Assembly: GCF_002094855.1 (NCBI RefSeq)
Contig: NZ_ARYN01000007.1
Location: forward strand, 1 to 64,000
Direction: 5' to 3'
DNA: 64,000 bases
DNA from: Zunongwangia atlantica 22II14-10F7
Lineage (GTDB): Bacteria; Bacteroidota; Bacteroidia; Flavobacteriales; Flavobacteriaceae
The position numbers and the translations under genes were made by a program. Positions 43,610-52,623 of the stretch are shown here, in pieces; the stretch's first letter is position 1, and every line of letters starts with the position of its first letter. The notes below the pieces were generated by a model, which made no database searches, was not told the DNA's origin, and saw only the letters and a program-made list of their open reading frames with translations.

Positions 43610-46600
43610 TTTTCAATTTTAATCCTTGTACCTTTAGAAAAGCTGGAAAACTCTGGTGCATACATACTTTCAATTTGTGTAATTCCGTTAGAAAATTCCC
43701 CGGCGTTATTTACTCTTAGATCATATTCAAAAACATAAGTTCCTTTAGGTAAATAATCAAAGAAGAAATGTGTAGCCGCATCTTTTGTACTTTGATAATA
43801 GCGGAGCCCGTCTTGATATTTATGCCTGGAAAGTACGCTTGTAGGTTCCAGTCCGCTGGCACGCATATCTTTTAGATGCACAAATTTAAAATCAGATTTT
43901 ACATCGATGGTGACTCTCACCGTAACTAATTCGCCAACTTTTAGCACTTCTGGTAGCGATTTTAATTGTGGGCCTTCGCTGGTGTTTTCCTTCAGAAATA
44001 AAGCTTTGTTGATAATGATCTCTTCGCCTTTAGATCGCTCGATCTTATCTAAATCCTCGAAGTATTGATGATAAATACCGCCGTAGGCAGGGGCATCGTT
44101 GTTATTTTTTATACTGAAATTCGCTATTTTTTGAAGTTCTTTTTCATCATTCCAGGTTTTCTTTACATAACCTAAATCGCTTTTCTCTTTAAATATGGAA
44201 TCCAGTTTAACCGATTCATTATTCATTTTAATCTCAGGTTGGCTACTTTCCTTAAGCCAGTTTTTTCCGTAGGAAAGAAATGCGTTTACCGCCATCGTAG
44301 TCGATTTTGTAGTTGCCCAACTATTTTTACGTTTATGTTGCAATAACCAGTTTTTCAGTTTATCGATATCCTTATCTTCAGGATTTAAGGCTGCCAAAGC
44401 TTCGATGATCTTTGCCTGTGTTTCTATAGGATGATGATACCAAAACTTTCCTGCAGCATTATTTTTAAAATACATACCGCCCTTATCATCTTCGATACTG
44501 TTTTGTTTAAACCAGTTGACAATTTTTGTAGCTTCCTCTTCTTCATAGTAATTGTTGAAACTTACGGCTAGCATAGCTTTAGTTTGTAGATTGAGATCAA
44601 GCCAGTTTTGTTTCAGATTTTGTATCATTTTATCGATAAAATCTTCTTCTTTTTCCTCGAAGTAAAATTCATCTGCCAGGATAGTTTTGGTGTAGAGATA
44701 TAGAATTTCGTTTGGAGAGAATCGCGTACCGGTAATGTTATTATCAAACTTATTAGCGTGATGCTCTAACATGTAATTTTTAAGGAAAACGAGTCCATTT
44801 TCGATAATTTCTTCGGAAGTTTTATTTAATTCTATCGAATTATTCTGAAGCAAATTCGCAAAACCTCCAAGAATATGGCTGGTAATATAAAAGCTAGATC
44901 GCCCATCTTTAAACCATGGGAAACCACCATCGCCATTTTGCATATTCTGCAATTTTAAAAGGTAAGATTGCAGGTTTTTGGAGTCTAATAATTTTGATAG
45001 GTTTTGGATGTTTTCGGTCTCAGATTTAGCATCATTTACCCAGGGCGTTTCCTGTAAAAGAATGCTTTTTAGTTCTTCGTTTTTCTCTAAATTGCTTGTT
45101 GCTGAATTTTCATTCCATTTTTTCAAGACTTCAGCGATCTCCGGATTTTCTTTCAGTATTTTTTCTGAAATAGCCTTTGCGAAATATTTAGAGAAGGTCT
45201 GCTCGCTACAATCGTAAGGATAATCGATAAGATAGGGTAGCGACTGAAGCACCGTCCAAGCCGGATTGGCAGTATATTCTAAAGTAATTTGATGATTTTG
45301 TAAAGTTTGAGATTCATTTTTTATTAAACTGAATTCTTTTTCTTCCTGTTCCTGAAGCCAAATTGAGATGGTTTCGGTCACCAGTATTCTATTTTTAAGC
45401 ACCGGTAATAAATTGGTTTCCCCATCTTCAAATTCATCAGTTTTTGCCACAATTTCATAGCGAATTAAGTTGAAATCTTCCGGAATGTAAAGTTTCCAGC
45501 TTAGCTGCGTATTTCCGTTTTCTGCTACATTAAATTCCTGAATAGCATTTGTATTGCTGAGGTTAGTATCAATTCTCGATTCATCTTCGGCATTAAAAAA
45601 TTTTAATTGCGCTTTTCCTTTTAAAAATTCGTCACTCAAATTGCTAATCTTAGCTGAAATAGTGATGCTATCTTTTTCCCTTAAAAATCGTGGTGCATTT
45701 GGCGTAAGCATCAATTCTTTCTGGGTAACAGTAAAAGCTTCTTTATAGGCAGATTCAGCTTCTTTGTTATGTCCAAATAGCATTAGTCGCCATTGGGTTA
45801 GAGCTTCAGGAGAAGTAAACTCTAAATTGATATTTCCTTCTTTATCGGTTTTTAGATTTGGATAGAAAAAGGCGGTTTCATTCAAATTTTGTCTGGCTTT
45901 AACCGAAAGCTCTTTCTGATTTTCAGATATGGAATCCAGCGTTGAATAGCCCAAAACCTGATCTCTAGAAATGTCCATAGCAACTTCTTCTACCGCTGCG
46001 GAACCCACACCTCTAATCTTTACAGAATTTCCAACAGTTACCACTTCATTTAAAGCTTCTGTAGATTCGGCCATTAAAATAGTGATGCTTTTATCTTTAT
46101 TTTCTATGAAATATGCGTCTTGAAATCCAATAAACGATGCTTTTAATTGATCTTCTTTTTTGGTTTTAATTTCAAACTCGCCGTCATAATTAGCTTGCGT
46201 CCCAGTGTTTGAACCTTCGATAGTGATCGTTACTCCTGGCAATGGTTTTCGATCTGAAATGGCGATAACCTTGCCTTTTATAATTCCGCCTTTAGAAAAA
46301 TAATCTGTGGTAAAATCCTTACCTCTAAACAATAATTTTAGCAGGTATTCACGATTTTCTTTTCGAGCGTTATTGTAGCTAAATCCAAAATAATCTAGTT
46401 TGGGCAATCTTGGTTGTTCGTAGGAAAAATAGAAATAGTTGCGGTTATGCAAACTGAAATCTGCAGGAGAAAATTCCAGAAAATCTAAATTAGGAAGCCT
46501 GTAATACTTACCACCAACATTAATGTGCTCTGGCCAGGAATGTTCTTTAAATTGATCTAGTGAAGCATCGTACATCCCAGCAAGAACTTCAAATTGATTG

Positions 46601-49600
46601 TTGTTTTTTTGTATAATTTTTAAACTCCATTTTTCTTTGTTTCCTGGTTCGATCTTATCTCTAAAAGTGCTTAGAATAATTTCAGGTTCCGATTTCTTGT
46701 CTTTTAGCTGAATGCGCTCGGTACTTGTAAAAGTCGAATTATATTTAATACTGCTGAATCTTAAGCTGACTTCTTTCCCAACATAATCTTTAACCGGAAT
46801 TTTGATGTTTTTAGCTCCTTTTTTTAGATCGACGTATTGCTGAAAAATAGCCTTGCCTTCAACGTAAGCTTCCAGATTTAAATATAAATCTTTAGCAGCG
46901 GTGAGTAAAGAAATTTCAATAAAGCCATCTTCGGTAAAATCTTTATTTGCGATTATGTATTCAAAAAGTTGATTATCTGAAGCCTTTTTTGAACGCCTGT
47001 CTTTTAGATCGATAATTTTTTCCTGAACGATCTTATTGTCTTTTTTGTCTTTGGTTTTTAGGATGATTCTATAGCTTCCTGTAGGCCATTTTTTGGTGTT
47101 TTTGAGCTTAATTTTTTTATTAGAACTTGCTGTTGCTTCATACCATAGTTTGCCATTTTTCCAGTTCGATTTTTCACCTTCATTCAAATATGCAGTATGT
47201 GGTAAAAGGTTTTTATACTCGTTTTTGCTAATATTTAAAGTGTCTGGTTTAGGTAGGTCATTACCAAAGTTTAAGATTCTTTCAGGAGCTTGTAATTTGT
47301 AAATCTCAACAGTCACGGGCAAATCAACATCTTCATAATTAAGATTGGTGACTTTTGGGATGAAATTTATTCCATTTTTTTTATAGGATATACCATTATC
47401 CAAAATACTAAGAATGTTTAGTTTGCTTCCGGCATTTACTGTGGTTTCTTCAGATTGTGTTTCACCATTAATATCGGTTACTGAAACTTCAATACTATAC
47501 GTGTAGACCTGGTCTGGGTTTTGAATTTCGGAGGCTTCAGCTTTCGGTAAAAAATTAATCTGAAAATCACCATTTTCGTCTGTTTTTAATTCTCCGTTGG
47601 CAATTTCTTGGGGATGAATTTTTCTGTATCTAAAAGTATAACCGTAATTCTCAAATCTAAGAATTCGATAAGTTGCATTAGCATGACTTAAGCGCGCTCC
47701 AGAGAAACTTTCAGCATATCCATTAATCTTAACAGAATCATTTAAAGCGAAGGATTGAGTGACAGGTTTAAATGCTATTTTAAATTTAGGTCGTTTGTAT
47801 TCTTCCACAGAAACTCTTTTCGTGGCATAAAATTTTGGTCTTTCTTTATCGCTATCTTCTTGAATTTGGATTGTAAACTGTCCGGTTTTTAAGCCTGTTG
47901 GAATTTCAAAGTTTCCGGATACACTACCAAAATTGTTTGTTTTCGCCTGTCTTTTTTCAATTTCGTTTCGGTTAGCATCTAAAAAACGAATCACTATTTT
48001 TTTGCCGGAAAGTACTTTGCTTGAATCACCTTTTTTAGAAACTAATACACCTTTATAATAAATCTGCTGGCCGGGTCTGTAAATACTTCGATCTGTGAAT
48101 AAGAATCCGCGTTCTTCATCTTCGTTTTCGTAAGTATTTCTGTAGTAAGAATTCCGATTTTCCAAAATGATTTCATCCTGATCCTTTGTAATGTGATATT
48201 CGATATTTCTTAGATGGTCTACTTCTGGTGAGAAGCTTAAATTTCCGTTTTTATCTGAAGTTCGCTCATAAGAATTTGTATTGTTGTTAGAATGAAGAAT
48301 AGCTTTTACCGTTGCGTTTTCGATTGGTTCACCAGTTTCGCGATTAACTACTTTAAGATCTATATTTTCATTCTGATTGGAAATTAAACTTAGTTCACTT
48401 ACCTGAATCGTTTTTAACGCATATAGATTGTCGAGGCTTTTATCTTTAAGAAGGATTACATATTTGCCAATTTCAAGTTTAGGTGCAATTGCTTCTGTAG
48501 TTCTTTTAAAGTGCTGACTTTTGTTAGGTAGCTTGATCCAATTTGAAAACTCTTTAGTTTCAGAATCGAGTTTCTTTAATAGTTTTTTGAGTTTAATTTT
48601 TTGTTCTTCAGCATAAAAATTTTGCTTATCCAAAAAATTGAAATCTGTTTTATTCAATTTGTAAATCTGGAATTGCAGGGAGTCCAGATTAGTATATGAA
48701 ATAAAAATTGGAAAGTTTTTCTGCGGACTTTGATAAGGATTAACCTGAACGCTAAATTCTTTTTTCTTAATGCCTGTAATAATATTCTGTGCATTGTTCT
48801 TTAAATACGAATTGAAACCATGTTTGAGAATTTCTTCTGAGAGTGAAATCGCATTGATGTTATCTTCTGGAAAATCTTGTTTGCTTGCTCTTTGTTTTAG
48901 TATAAGTGCCTTTTCGAGAGCGATTAGATCTTTTGTGAGTTTATCTTCAAATTTAGGATATAGATCGTTCAATGCTTTTAAAAAATCACTTTCTGAAATA
49001 GCGATTTTCGATTTAATGTACTTATAGCGATCTAGAGTAAAATAAGCTAGAAGTTGATTTTCGTTATTTTTTAGAAGAGATTTTTCAAGTTCCTGATAGC
49101 ATTTCAAAGTGAAATAGTCTTTATCTGTTTCTTCTGAAGTTTTTAAGTCGGTTTTTATAAATCTATCACTTGAAACTAAATGATGTTTAGTGATCTTAAA
49201 CGATAGTGGATTTTTGGAAAGATAACGGTTGTTCCTTTTTCCGTAATTTAATGCTCGGTTAATGAGCAATTGGTAAATATTGTTGAAGTGTATTGTTGGC
49301 TCATGGAGCGTGTCTAGTAAGTAGGAATATTTATCGATATTGGTGGTTTCCAGGCTTTCTTTTTCTGAGATCGATTTTCGATAATTTTCTATTATTTCTG
49401 AATTAAATTTTTCTGTACTCCAAAACTGAAAGTTAGCAGTGTCATTTTCAACACTAGTTCTATCCTGAATTCTGTAAGCGTTCTTCTGAAGATATTGCGA
49501 TTGAAAATCGGCTAAAATAGAATACAGGATGAGTTTAGAAATCGAGTCCACATTTTCTATTCTTTTCTGGATTTCAGAGGTTATTGCAGTAGCCGATTTT

Positions 49601-49836
49601 TCTTGTAAGTCTATTGCAAATTTTGAAAGATAGAAAAGGCTTTTTATAGATTGAGCGTCATTTTTATCGATTTTCGCCTTTGTCGCAATTTTCTCAACCA
49701 GGTCGTTTGCTGTTTTGGTATTCCCTAATATTTCCTGTTCTTCAACTTTGTTCCACTGATTTTCGTAAAATTTCTGTGCAGTTATATTCCATAGACTAAT
49801 AATCGAAAGGATGAGAAACGCGATAACTTTTTTCAT
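43606..49836 (-). CDS. Alpha-2-macroglobulin family protein with carboxypeptidase-regulatory-like insert
   Basis: A very large (2076 residues) exported protein with signal MKKVIAFLILSIISLWNITAQ. The macroglobulin body is recognisable. An MG2-like segment (DRSIYRPGQQIYYKGVLVSK, about 575-595) is followed by several beta domains, a bait-like region and an ANG/A2M block (KLMFG-type TQWRLMLFGHNKEAES, about 1355). The thioester motif YDCSEQ has Cys1543, matching the CxEQ consensus. Between about 1180 and 1290 lies an insert, KGKVIAISDRKPLPGVTITI...YDGEFEI...EALNEVVTVG, that looks like the N-terminal extension and TonB-box-like sequence of SusC-type receptors. A2M proteins trap or inhibit proteases; here a periplasmic defensive role is inferred. 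It overlaps the DUF4136 stop by 4 bp. Confidence 0.88.
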   Translation of the reverse strand: MKKVIAFLILSIISLWNITAQKFYENQWNKVEEQEILGNTKTANDLVEKIATKAKIDKNDAQSIKSLFYLSKFAIDLQEKSATAITSEIQKRIENVDSISKLILYSILADFQSQYLQKNAYRIQDRTSVENDTANFQFWSTEKFNSEIIENYRKSISEKESLETTNIDKYSYLLDTLHEPTIHFNNIYQLLINRALNYGKRNNRYLSKNPLSFKITKHHLVSSDRFIKTDLKTSEETDKDYFTLKCYQELEKSLLKNNENQLLAYFTLDRYKYIKSKIAISESDFLKALNDLYPKFEDKLTKDLIALEKALILKQRASKQDFPEDNINAISLSEEILKHGFNSYLKNNAQNIITGIKKKEFSVQVNPYQSPQKNFPIFISYTNLDSLQFQIYKLNKTDFNFLDKQNFYAEEQKIKLKKLLKKLDSETKEFSNWIKLPNKSQHFKRTTEAIAPKLEIGKYVILLKDKSLDNLYALKTIQVSELSLISNQNENIDLKVVNRETGEPIENATVKAILHSNNNTNSYERTSDKNGNLSFSPEVDHLRNIEYHITKDQDEIILENRNSYYRNTYENEDEERGFLFTDRSIYRPGQQIYYKGVLVSKKGDSSKVLSGKKIVIRFLDANRNEIEKRQAKTNNFGSVSGNFEIPTGLKTGQFTIQIQEDSDKERPKFYATKRVSVEEYKRPKFKIAFKPVTQSFALNDSVKINGYAESFSGARLSHANATYRILRFENYGYTFRYRKIHPQEIANGELKTDENGDFQINFLPKAEASEIQNPDQVYTYSIEVSVTDINGETQSEETTVNAGSKLNILSILDNGISYKKNGINFIPKVTNLNYEDVDLPVTVEIYKLQAPERILNFGNDLPKPDTLNISKNEYKNLLPHTAYLNEGEKSNWKNGKLWYEATASSNKKIKLKNTKKWPTGSYRIILKTKDKKDNKIVQEKIIDLKDRRSKKASDNQLFEYIIANKDFTEDGFIEISLLTAAKDLYLNLEAYVEGKAIFQQYVDLKKGAKNIKIPVKDYVGKEVSLRFSSIKYNSTFTSTERIQLKDKKSEPEIILSTFRDKIEPGNKEKWSLKIIQKNNNQFEVLAGMYDASLDQFKEHSWPEHINVGGKYYRLPNLDFLEFSPADFSLHNRNYFYFSYEQPRLPKLDYFGFSYNNARKENREYLLKLLFRGKDFTTDYFSKGGIIKGKVIAISDRKPLPGVTITIEGSNTGTQANYDGEFEIKTKKEDQLKASFIGFQDAYFIENKDKSITILMAESTEALNEVVTVGNSVKIRGVGSAAVEEVAMDISRDQVLGYSTLDSISENQKELSVKARQNLNETAFFYPNLKTDKEGNINLEFTSPEALTQWRLMLFGHNKEAESAYKEAFTVTQKELMLTPNAPRFLREKDSITISAKISNLSDEFLKGKAQLKFFNAEDESRIDTNLSNTNAIQEFNVAENGNTQLSWKLYIPEDFNLIRYEIVAKTDEFEDGETNLLPVLKNRILVTETISIWLQEQEEKEFSLIKNESQTLQNHQITLEYTANPAWTVLQSLPYLIDYPYDCSEQTFSKYFAKAISEKILKENPEIAEVLKKWNENSATSNLEKNEELKSILLQETPWVNDAKSETENIQNLSKLLDSKNLQSYLLKLQNMQNGDGGFPWFKDGRSSFYITSHILGGFANLLQNNSIELNKTSEEIIENGLVFLKNYMLEHHANKFDNNITGTRFSPNEILYLYTKTILADEFYFEEKEEDFIDKMIQNLKQNWLDLNLQTKAMLAVSFNNYYEEEEATKIVNWFKQNSIEDDKGGMYFKNNAAGKFWYHHPIETQAKIIEALAALNPEDKDIDKLKNWLLQHKRKNSWATTKSTTMAVNAFLSYGKNWLKESSQPEIKMNNESVKLDSIFKEKSDLGYVKKTWNDEKELQKIANFSIKNNNDAPAYGGIYHQYFEDLDKIERSKGEEIIINKALFLKENTSEGPQLKSLPEVLKVGELVTVRVTIDVKSDFKFVHLKDMRASGLEPTSVLSRHKYQDGLRYYQSTKDAATHFFFDYLPKGTYVFEYDLRVNNAGEFSNGITQIESMYAPEFSSFSKGTRIKIEN

Positions 49837-49878
49837 GATAGATGATTTGTTGATGACGCGTAGGGAGGTCTATTGTAA

Positions 49879-49913
49879 TTTACTCGATAATCGAGATTAA
49901 ATACTCTGAGATT
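49879..49913 (-). promoter_or_regulatory. 35-bp element, copy 2 (upstream of A2M gene)
   Basis: The 24-base identical part is 49879-49902 and the imperfect outward extension runs to 49913. It is 43 bp upstream of the A2M ATG and has the same gene-relative orientation as copy 1. The CTCGATAATCGAG core is a near-perfect palindrome. Confidence 0.6.
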
Positions 49914-49946
49914 TGTCTCTAAGTTAAAATATTTTCTAATAAATTC

Positions 49947-49965
49947 CTCAAGGACTTGCCTTGAG
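49947..49965. repeat. Small REP-like hairpin
   Basis: A 7-bp perfect stem (ctcaagg 49947-49953 with ccttgag 49959-49965) with loop acttg. It resembles the small hairpins of the purK-purE intergenic element in layout. No T tract is present, so it is not a simple terminator. Confidence 0.45.
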
Positions 49966-49984
49966 CTAGTTTACGAAAAGTCTG

Positions 49985-50018
49985 TAAATAAAAAAAGCTC
50001 CGGGTTTACCGGAGCTTT
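49985..50018 (-). terminator. Terminator after the OmpA-family gene
   Basis: A 10-bp perfect stem (49994-50003 with 50009-50018), GTTTA loop, and T-rich 3' tail on the minus strand, 22 bp beyond the OmpA-family stop. Confidence 0.9.
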
Positions 50019-50040
50019 CAATTTGTTCTTAGGAATGTAA

Positions 50041-51651
50041 TTAGTCTTCTACAACTTCCATTGTAGTAAATGTAATCACACTTCTACGGTTTTTAGCATA
50101 TTCTTCTTCAGAACATCCTCTCTCTTCAGTACAATCATTTACTGGTTGAGACTCACCGTAACCTTTAGTCGTAATATTATTAGAAGAAATACCATGAGCT
50201 ACTAAGTAGTCTTTTGTAGCATCAGCTCTTCTTTGTGACAATTTAAGGTTGTACTCTTCAGTACCTCTAGCATCGGCATGAGAAGCGATTCTAATTTCAG
50301 TTGCATCGCTACCTTTAAGAATGTCGATTACTTTATCTAAAACTTCCTGATATTCTTCAGTAACCTCAGATTTATCGAATGCGAAGTAAATTCTATTTTC
50401 GTGAGGAATATCAATTTGTCTTGTTTTCTTAACATACTTAGTTCTTGTGAAAGAATAAAGATTATCGTTACCACTTCTGTTAGAAGATAAGAAACCTTTT
50501 TTCTCTCCTTCGTTAATGATGAAAGCAAAATCATCATAAGGACTGTTGATAGAACTTCCTAAGTTTTCAGCTTCAGTATAATCTCCTTCAGATTTGTAAA
50601 CGTCTAGGTTACCAAATCCTAAGTGACCGTCTGATGAGAAGTAAAGAACGTTGTCTTCACTAACAAAAGGAAATTGCTCTCTATGCTCAGTGTTAATCCC
50701 AGGTCCTAAGTTTTCTGGAGTTCCGTAAGATCCATCTTCGTTGATAGCCACTTTGTAAAGGTCAAAAGATCCTTGCCCTCCTGGCATGTCACTAGCAAAG
50801 AAAAGTGTAGAACCATCTGGGCTAAGTGCAGGATGCTCTGTAGAAAACTCTTCACTTGTAAAAGGAAGTGCTTCAACATTTGTCCATGCTCCATCAACTA
50901 ATTCAGCTTTATAAATTCTGATGTTCGCTACTCTTAGGCCTTCTTCAGTTTTAAAACGCTTTTCGTTAGTTCTGTCAAAATACATTACAGTTCCTTCTTC
51001 GTTAAATACCGCTGAACTTTCGTGCTCATCTGTATTAATAGCATCAGAGAAAAGAACAATATTGCTAATCTCACCTTCTTCAGAAATTTCACCTGTATAT
51101 AAATCTAATGCAGGTTTCTTGTTCCAAGGATAAATAGGACGAGCAGTATTTCTTGTTGAAGCAAAAGTGATTTTATCTTCTCCAAAATAAGAGATTCCGA
51201 AATCTGAAGATGCTGCATTTTCTGCTGGTAACATTTCAGGCTCGTAGATATAAAGATTACTAGAATCTACAATACTTTCCTCGAATTCTGTAATATCAAT
51301 ATCCTTATCATAGTAAGAAGCAAAGTACTTATCTGCTTCGTCATCCTGGCCGGCTGCACGAAGAGAGTGAGCATATCTGAATTCATATTCAGGTTCTACA
51401 GTAGCTTCATGTCTAGAAAACAAGGTTCCGTAAACTTCAGCTGCATTTTGCATTTGATTCGTGTAGAAATAAGAGTCTCCAAGATTCTGAAGAACTTCCT
51501 GGTTCTTGTCTACCACGCCTTCATAGGCAGAGGCAGCATCTATGTAAGCACGCTGAGAGAAAAGCTTGTCTGCTTTCCTAATTTCGGCCTTTTGACCGAA
51601 AGCTGCGATGCTTACAAGAAGTATTATTAATGTGCTATAAATGTTTTTCAT
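50041..51651 (-). CDS. OmpA-family protein with TPR and PD40 repeats (PorE-like)
   Basis: Exported envelope protein of 536 residues with signal MKNIYSTLIILLVSIAAFGQ. The N-terminal part is TPR-like (KADKLFSQRAYIDAASAYEGV and related, about 20-110). A WD40/PD40-like beta-propeller follows (HPALSPDGSTLFFASDMPGGQGSFDLY, FVSEDNVLYFSSDGHLGFGNLDVY, about 150-395). The C-terminal OmpA domain carries IRIASHADARGTEEYNLKLSQRRADATKDYL, which binds peptidoglycan. This architecture matches the Bacteroidota proteins linked with PorP/SprF. Here it is the last gene after PorP/SprF (11 bp) and the CHU_C protein. It lacks the extra carboxypeptidase-regulatory domain seen in longer relatives. Confidence 0.9.
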   Translation of the reverse strand: MKNIYSTLIILLVSIAAFGQKAEIRKADKLFSQRAYIDAASAYEGVVDKNQEVLQNLGDSYFYTNQMQNAAEVYGTLFSRHEATVEPEYEFRYAHSLRAAGQDDEADKYFASYYDKDIDITEFEESIVDSSNLYIYEPEMLPAENAASSDFGISYFGEDKITFASTRNTARPIYPWNKKPALDLYTGEISEEGEISNIVLFSDAINTDEHESSAVFNEEGTVMYFDRTNEKRFKTEEGLRVANIRIYKAELVDGAWTNVEALPFTSEEFSTEHPALSPDGSTLFFASDMPGGQGSFDLYKVAINEDGSYGTPENLGPGINTEHREQFPFVSEDNVLYFSSDGHLGFGNLDVYKSEGDYTEAENLGSSINSPYDDFAFIINEGEKKGFLSSNRSGNDNLYSFTRTKYVKKTRQIDIPHENRIYFAFDKSEVTEEYQEVLDKVIDILKGSDATEIRIASHADARGTEEYNLKLSQRRADATKDYLVAHGISSNNITTKGYGESQPVNDCTEERGCSEEEYAKNRRSVITFTTMEVVED

Positions 51652-51662
51652 ATTAATCTTTT

Positions 51663-52601
51663 TTAGAAGAATCTAGGAGACTTGTCGTATCCTTTGTTTA
51701 AACCAAATAAATCTATATCGAACAATAACATGATCTCATGAGTACCGTCGTTGTAGTTCCCAAAATTCGTAGTAGTATAATCGTAAGCATATCCTACACG
51801 AAGTTGAGGAGTGATCTTAAAGTTCACTAATCCAGTAACAGATTCGTCGAATCTATAACCAAGACCAGCTTCTAAGCGATTGTATAAAAGAACATTTGCT
51901 GTTACATCTACAGATAAAGGAGAGTCTTGTACCCCTCTAGCCATAAATGCAGGTTTTAACTTCACATTTTGACTAAGATCAAATACGTAACCCCCAGTAA
52001 TATAATAGTGAATTTCTTCTTCGCCAATTCCCTGAATACCTTGTGAATTTTCAAGGTGAGTAGCAGTGAATAGGTTAGGAGCAGAAACACCTAAATAATA
52101 GTTGTCACTAAACCAGAATGCACCAACACCAAATACAGGAAATGCTTCACTGTAATTTTCAAAAGCAGGATCTACTGGATTAGGGAGTACAATTCCGTTT
52201 GTGTTAGAATCGAAAGTTGTAACCCCTGCTTTAGCACCAAAAGATAATTTACTGTTTTGGCTTATTGGTAAAACATAGGCGAAATCTGCTGTGATGTTGT
52301 TTTCTTTTACCCAGTCTCCCACTTCGTCATGAACTACTGTTAAACCAAGTTCAATTCGTTCACTAATTGGAGTGTGAGCGAAGAAGTTGGCGGTGCGAGG
52401 TGCACCGTCAACATTTACCCACTGAGCTCTATAAATTCCCCCAAGATTTAACATCCCAGGATCATCTGTCGCATATGCAGGGTTCACTACGCTCATGTTA
52501 TACATGTATTGTGTGAACACTGGATCTTGTTGAGACATACCTTTTACAGAAAAAAGGATAATGCCTATAAATATTAGATATTTTGTGATTGTATTTTTCA
52601 T
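51663..52601 (-). CDS. PorP/SprF family type IX secretion membrane protein
   Basis: Outer-membrane beta-barrel of 312 residues with signal MKNTITKYLIFIGIILFSVKGMS and the diagnostic opening QQDPVFTQYMYNMSVVNPAYA. The remainder is a beta-strand-rich sequence with the family's AGLGYRFDESVTGLVNFKITPQLRVGYAYDYT stretch near the C-terminus. In F. johnsoniae SprF is needed for secretion of SprB, a CHU_C-type cargo. The gene immediately upstream here encodes exactly such a cargo, so a cargo-specific partner role is inferred. Spacing is 22 bp to the CHU_C gene and 11 bp to the OmpA-family gene. Confidence 0.93.
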   Translation of the reverse strand: MKNTITKYLIFIGIILFSVKGMSQQDPVFTQYMYNMSVVNPAYATDDPGMLNLGGIYRAQWVNVDGAPRTANFFAHTPISERIELGLTVVHDEVGDWVKENNITADFAYVLPISQNSKLSFGAKAGVTTFDSNTNGIVLPNPVDPAFENYSEAFPVFGVGAFWFSDNYYLGVSAPNLFTATHLENSQGIQGIGEEEIHYYITGGYVFDLSQNVKLKPAFMARGVQDSPLSVDVTANVLLYNRLEAGLGYRFDESVTGLVNFKITPQLRVGYAYDYTTTNFGNYNDGTHEIMLLFDIDLFGLNKGYDKSPRFF

Positions 52602-52623
52602 TTCTTTCTAGTGTTTATCCTGA

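Noticed and set aside
42934-49913. Composite transposon bounded by inverted repeats
   Set aside because: No transposase lies inside, no target-site duplication is visible next to the ends, and the repeats have matched gene-relative positions; kept as a regulatory/repeat finding instead.
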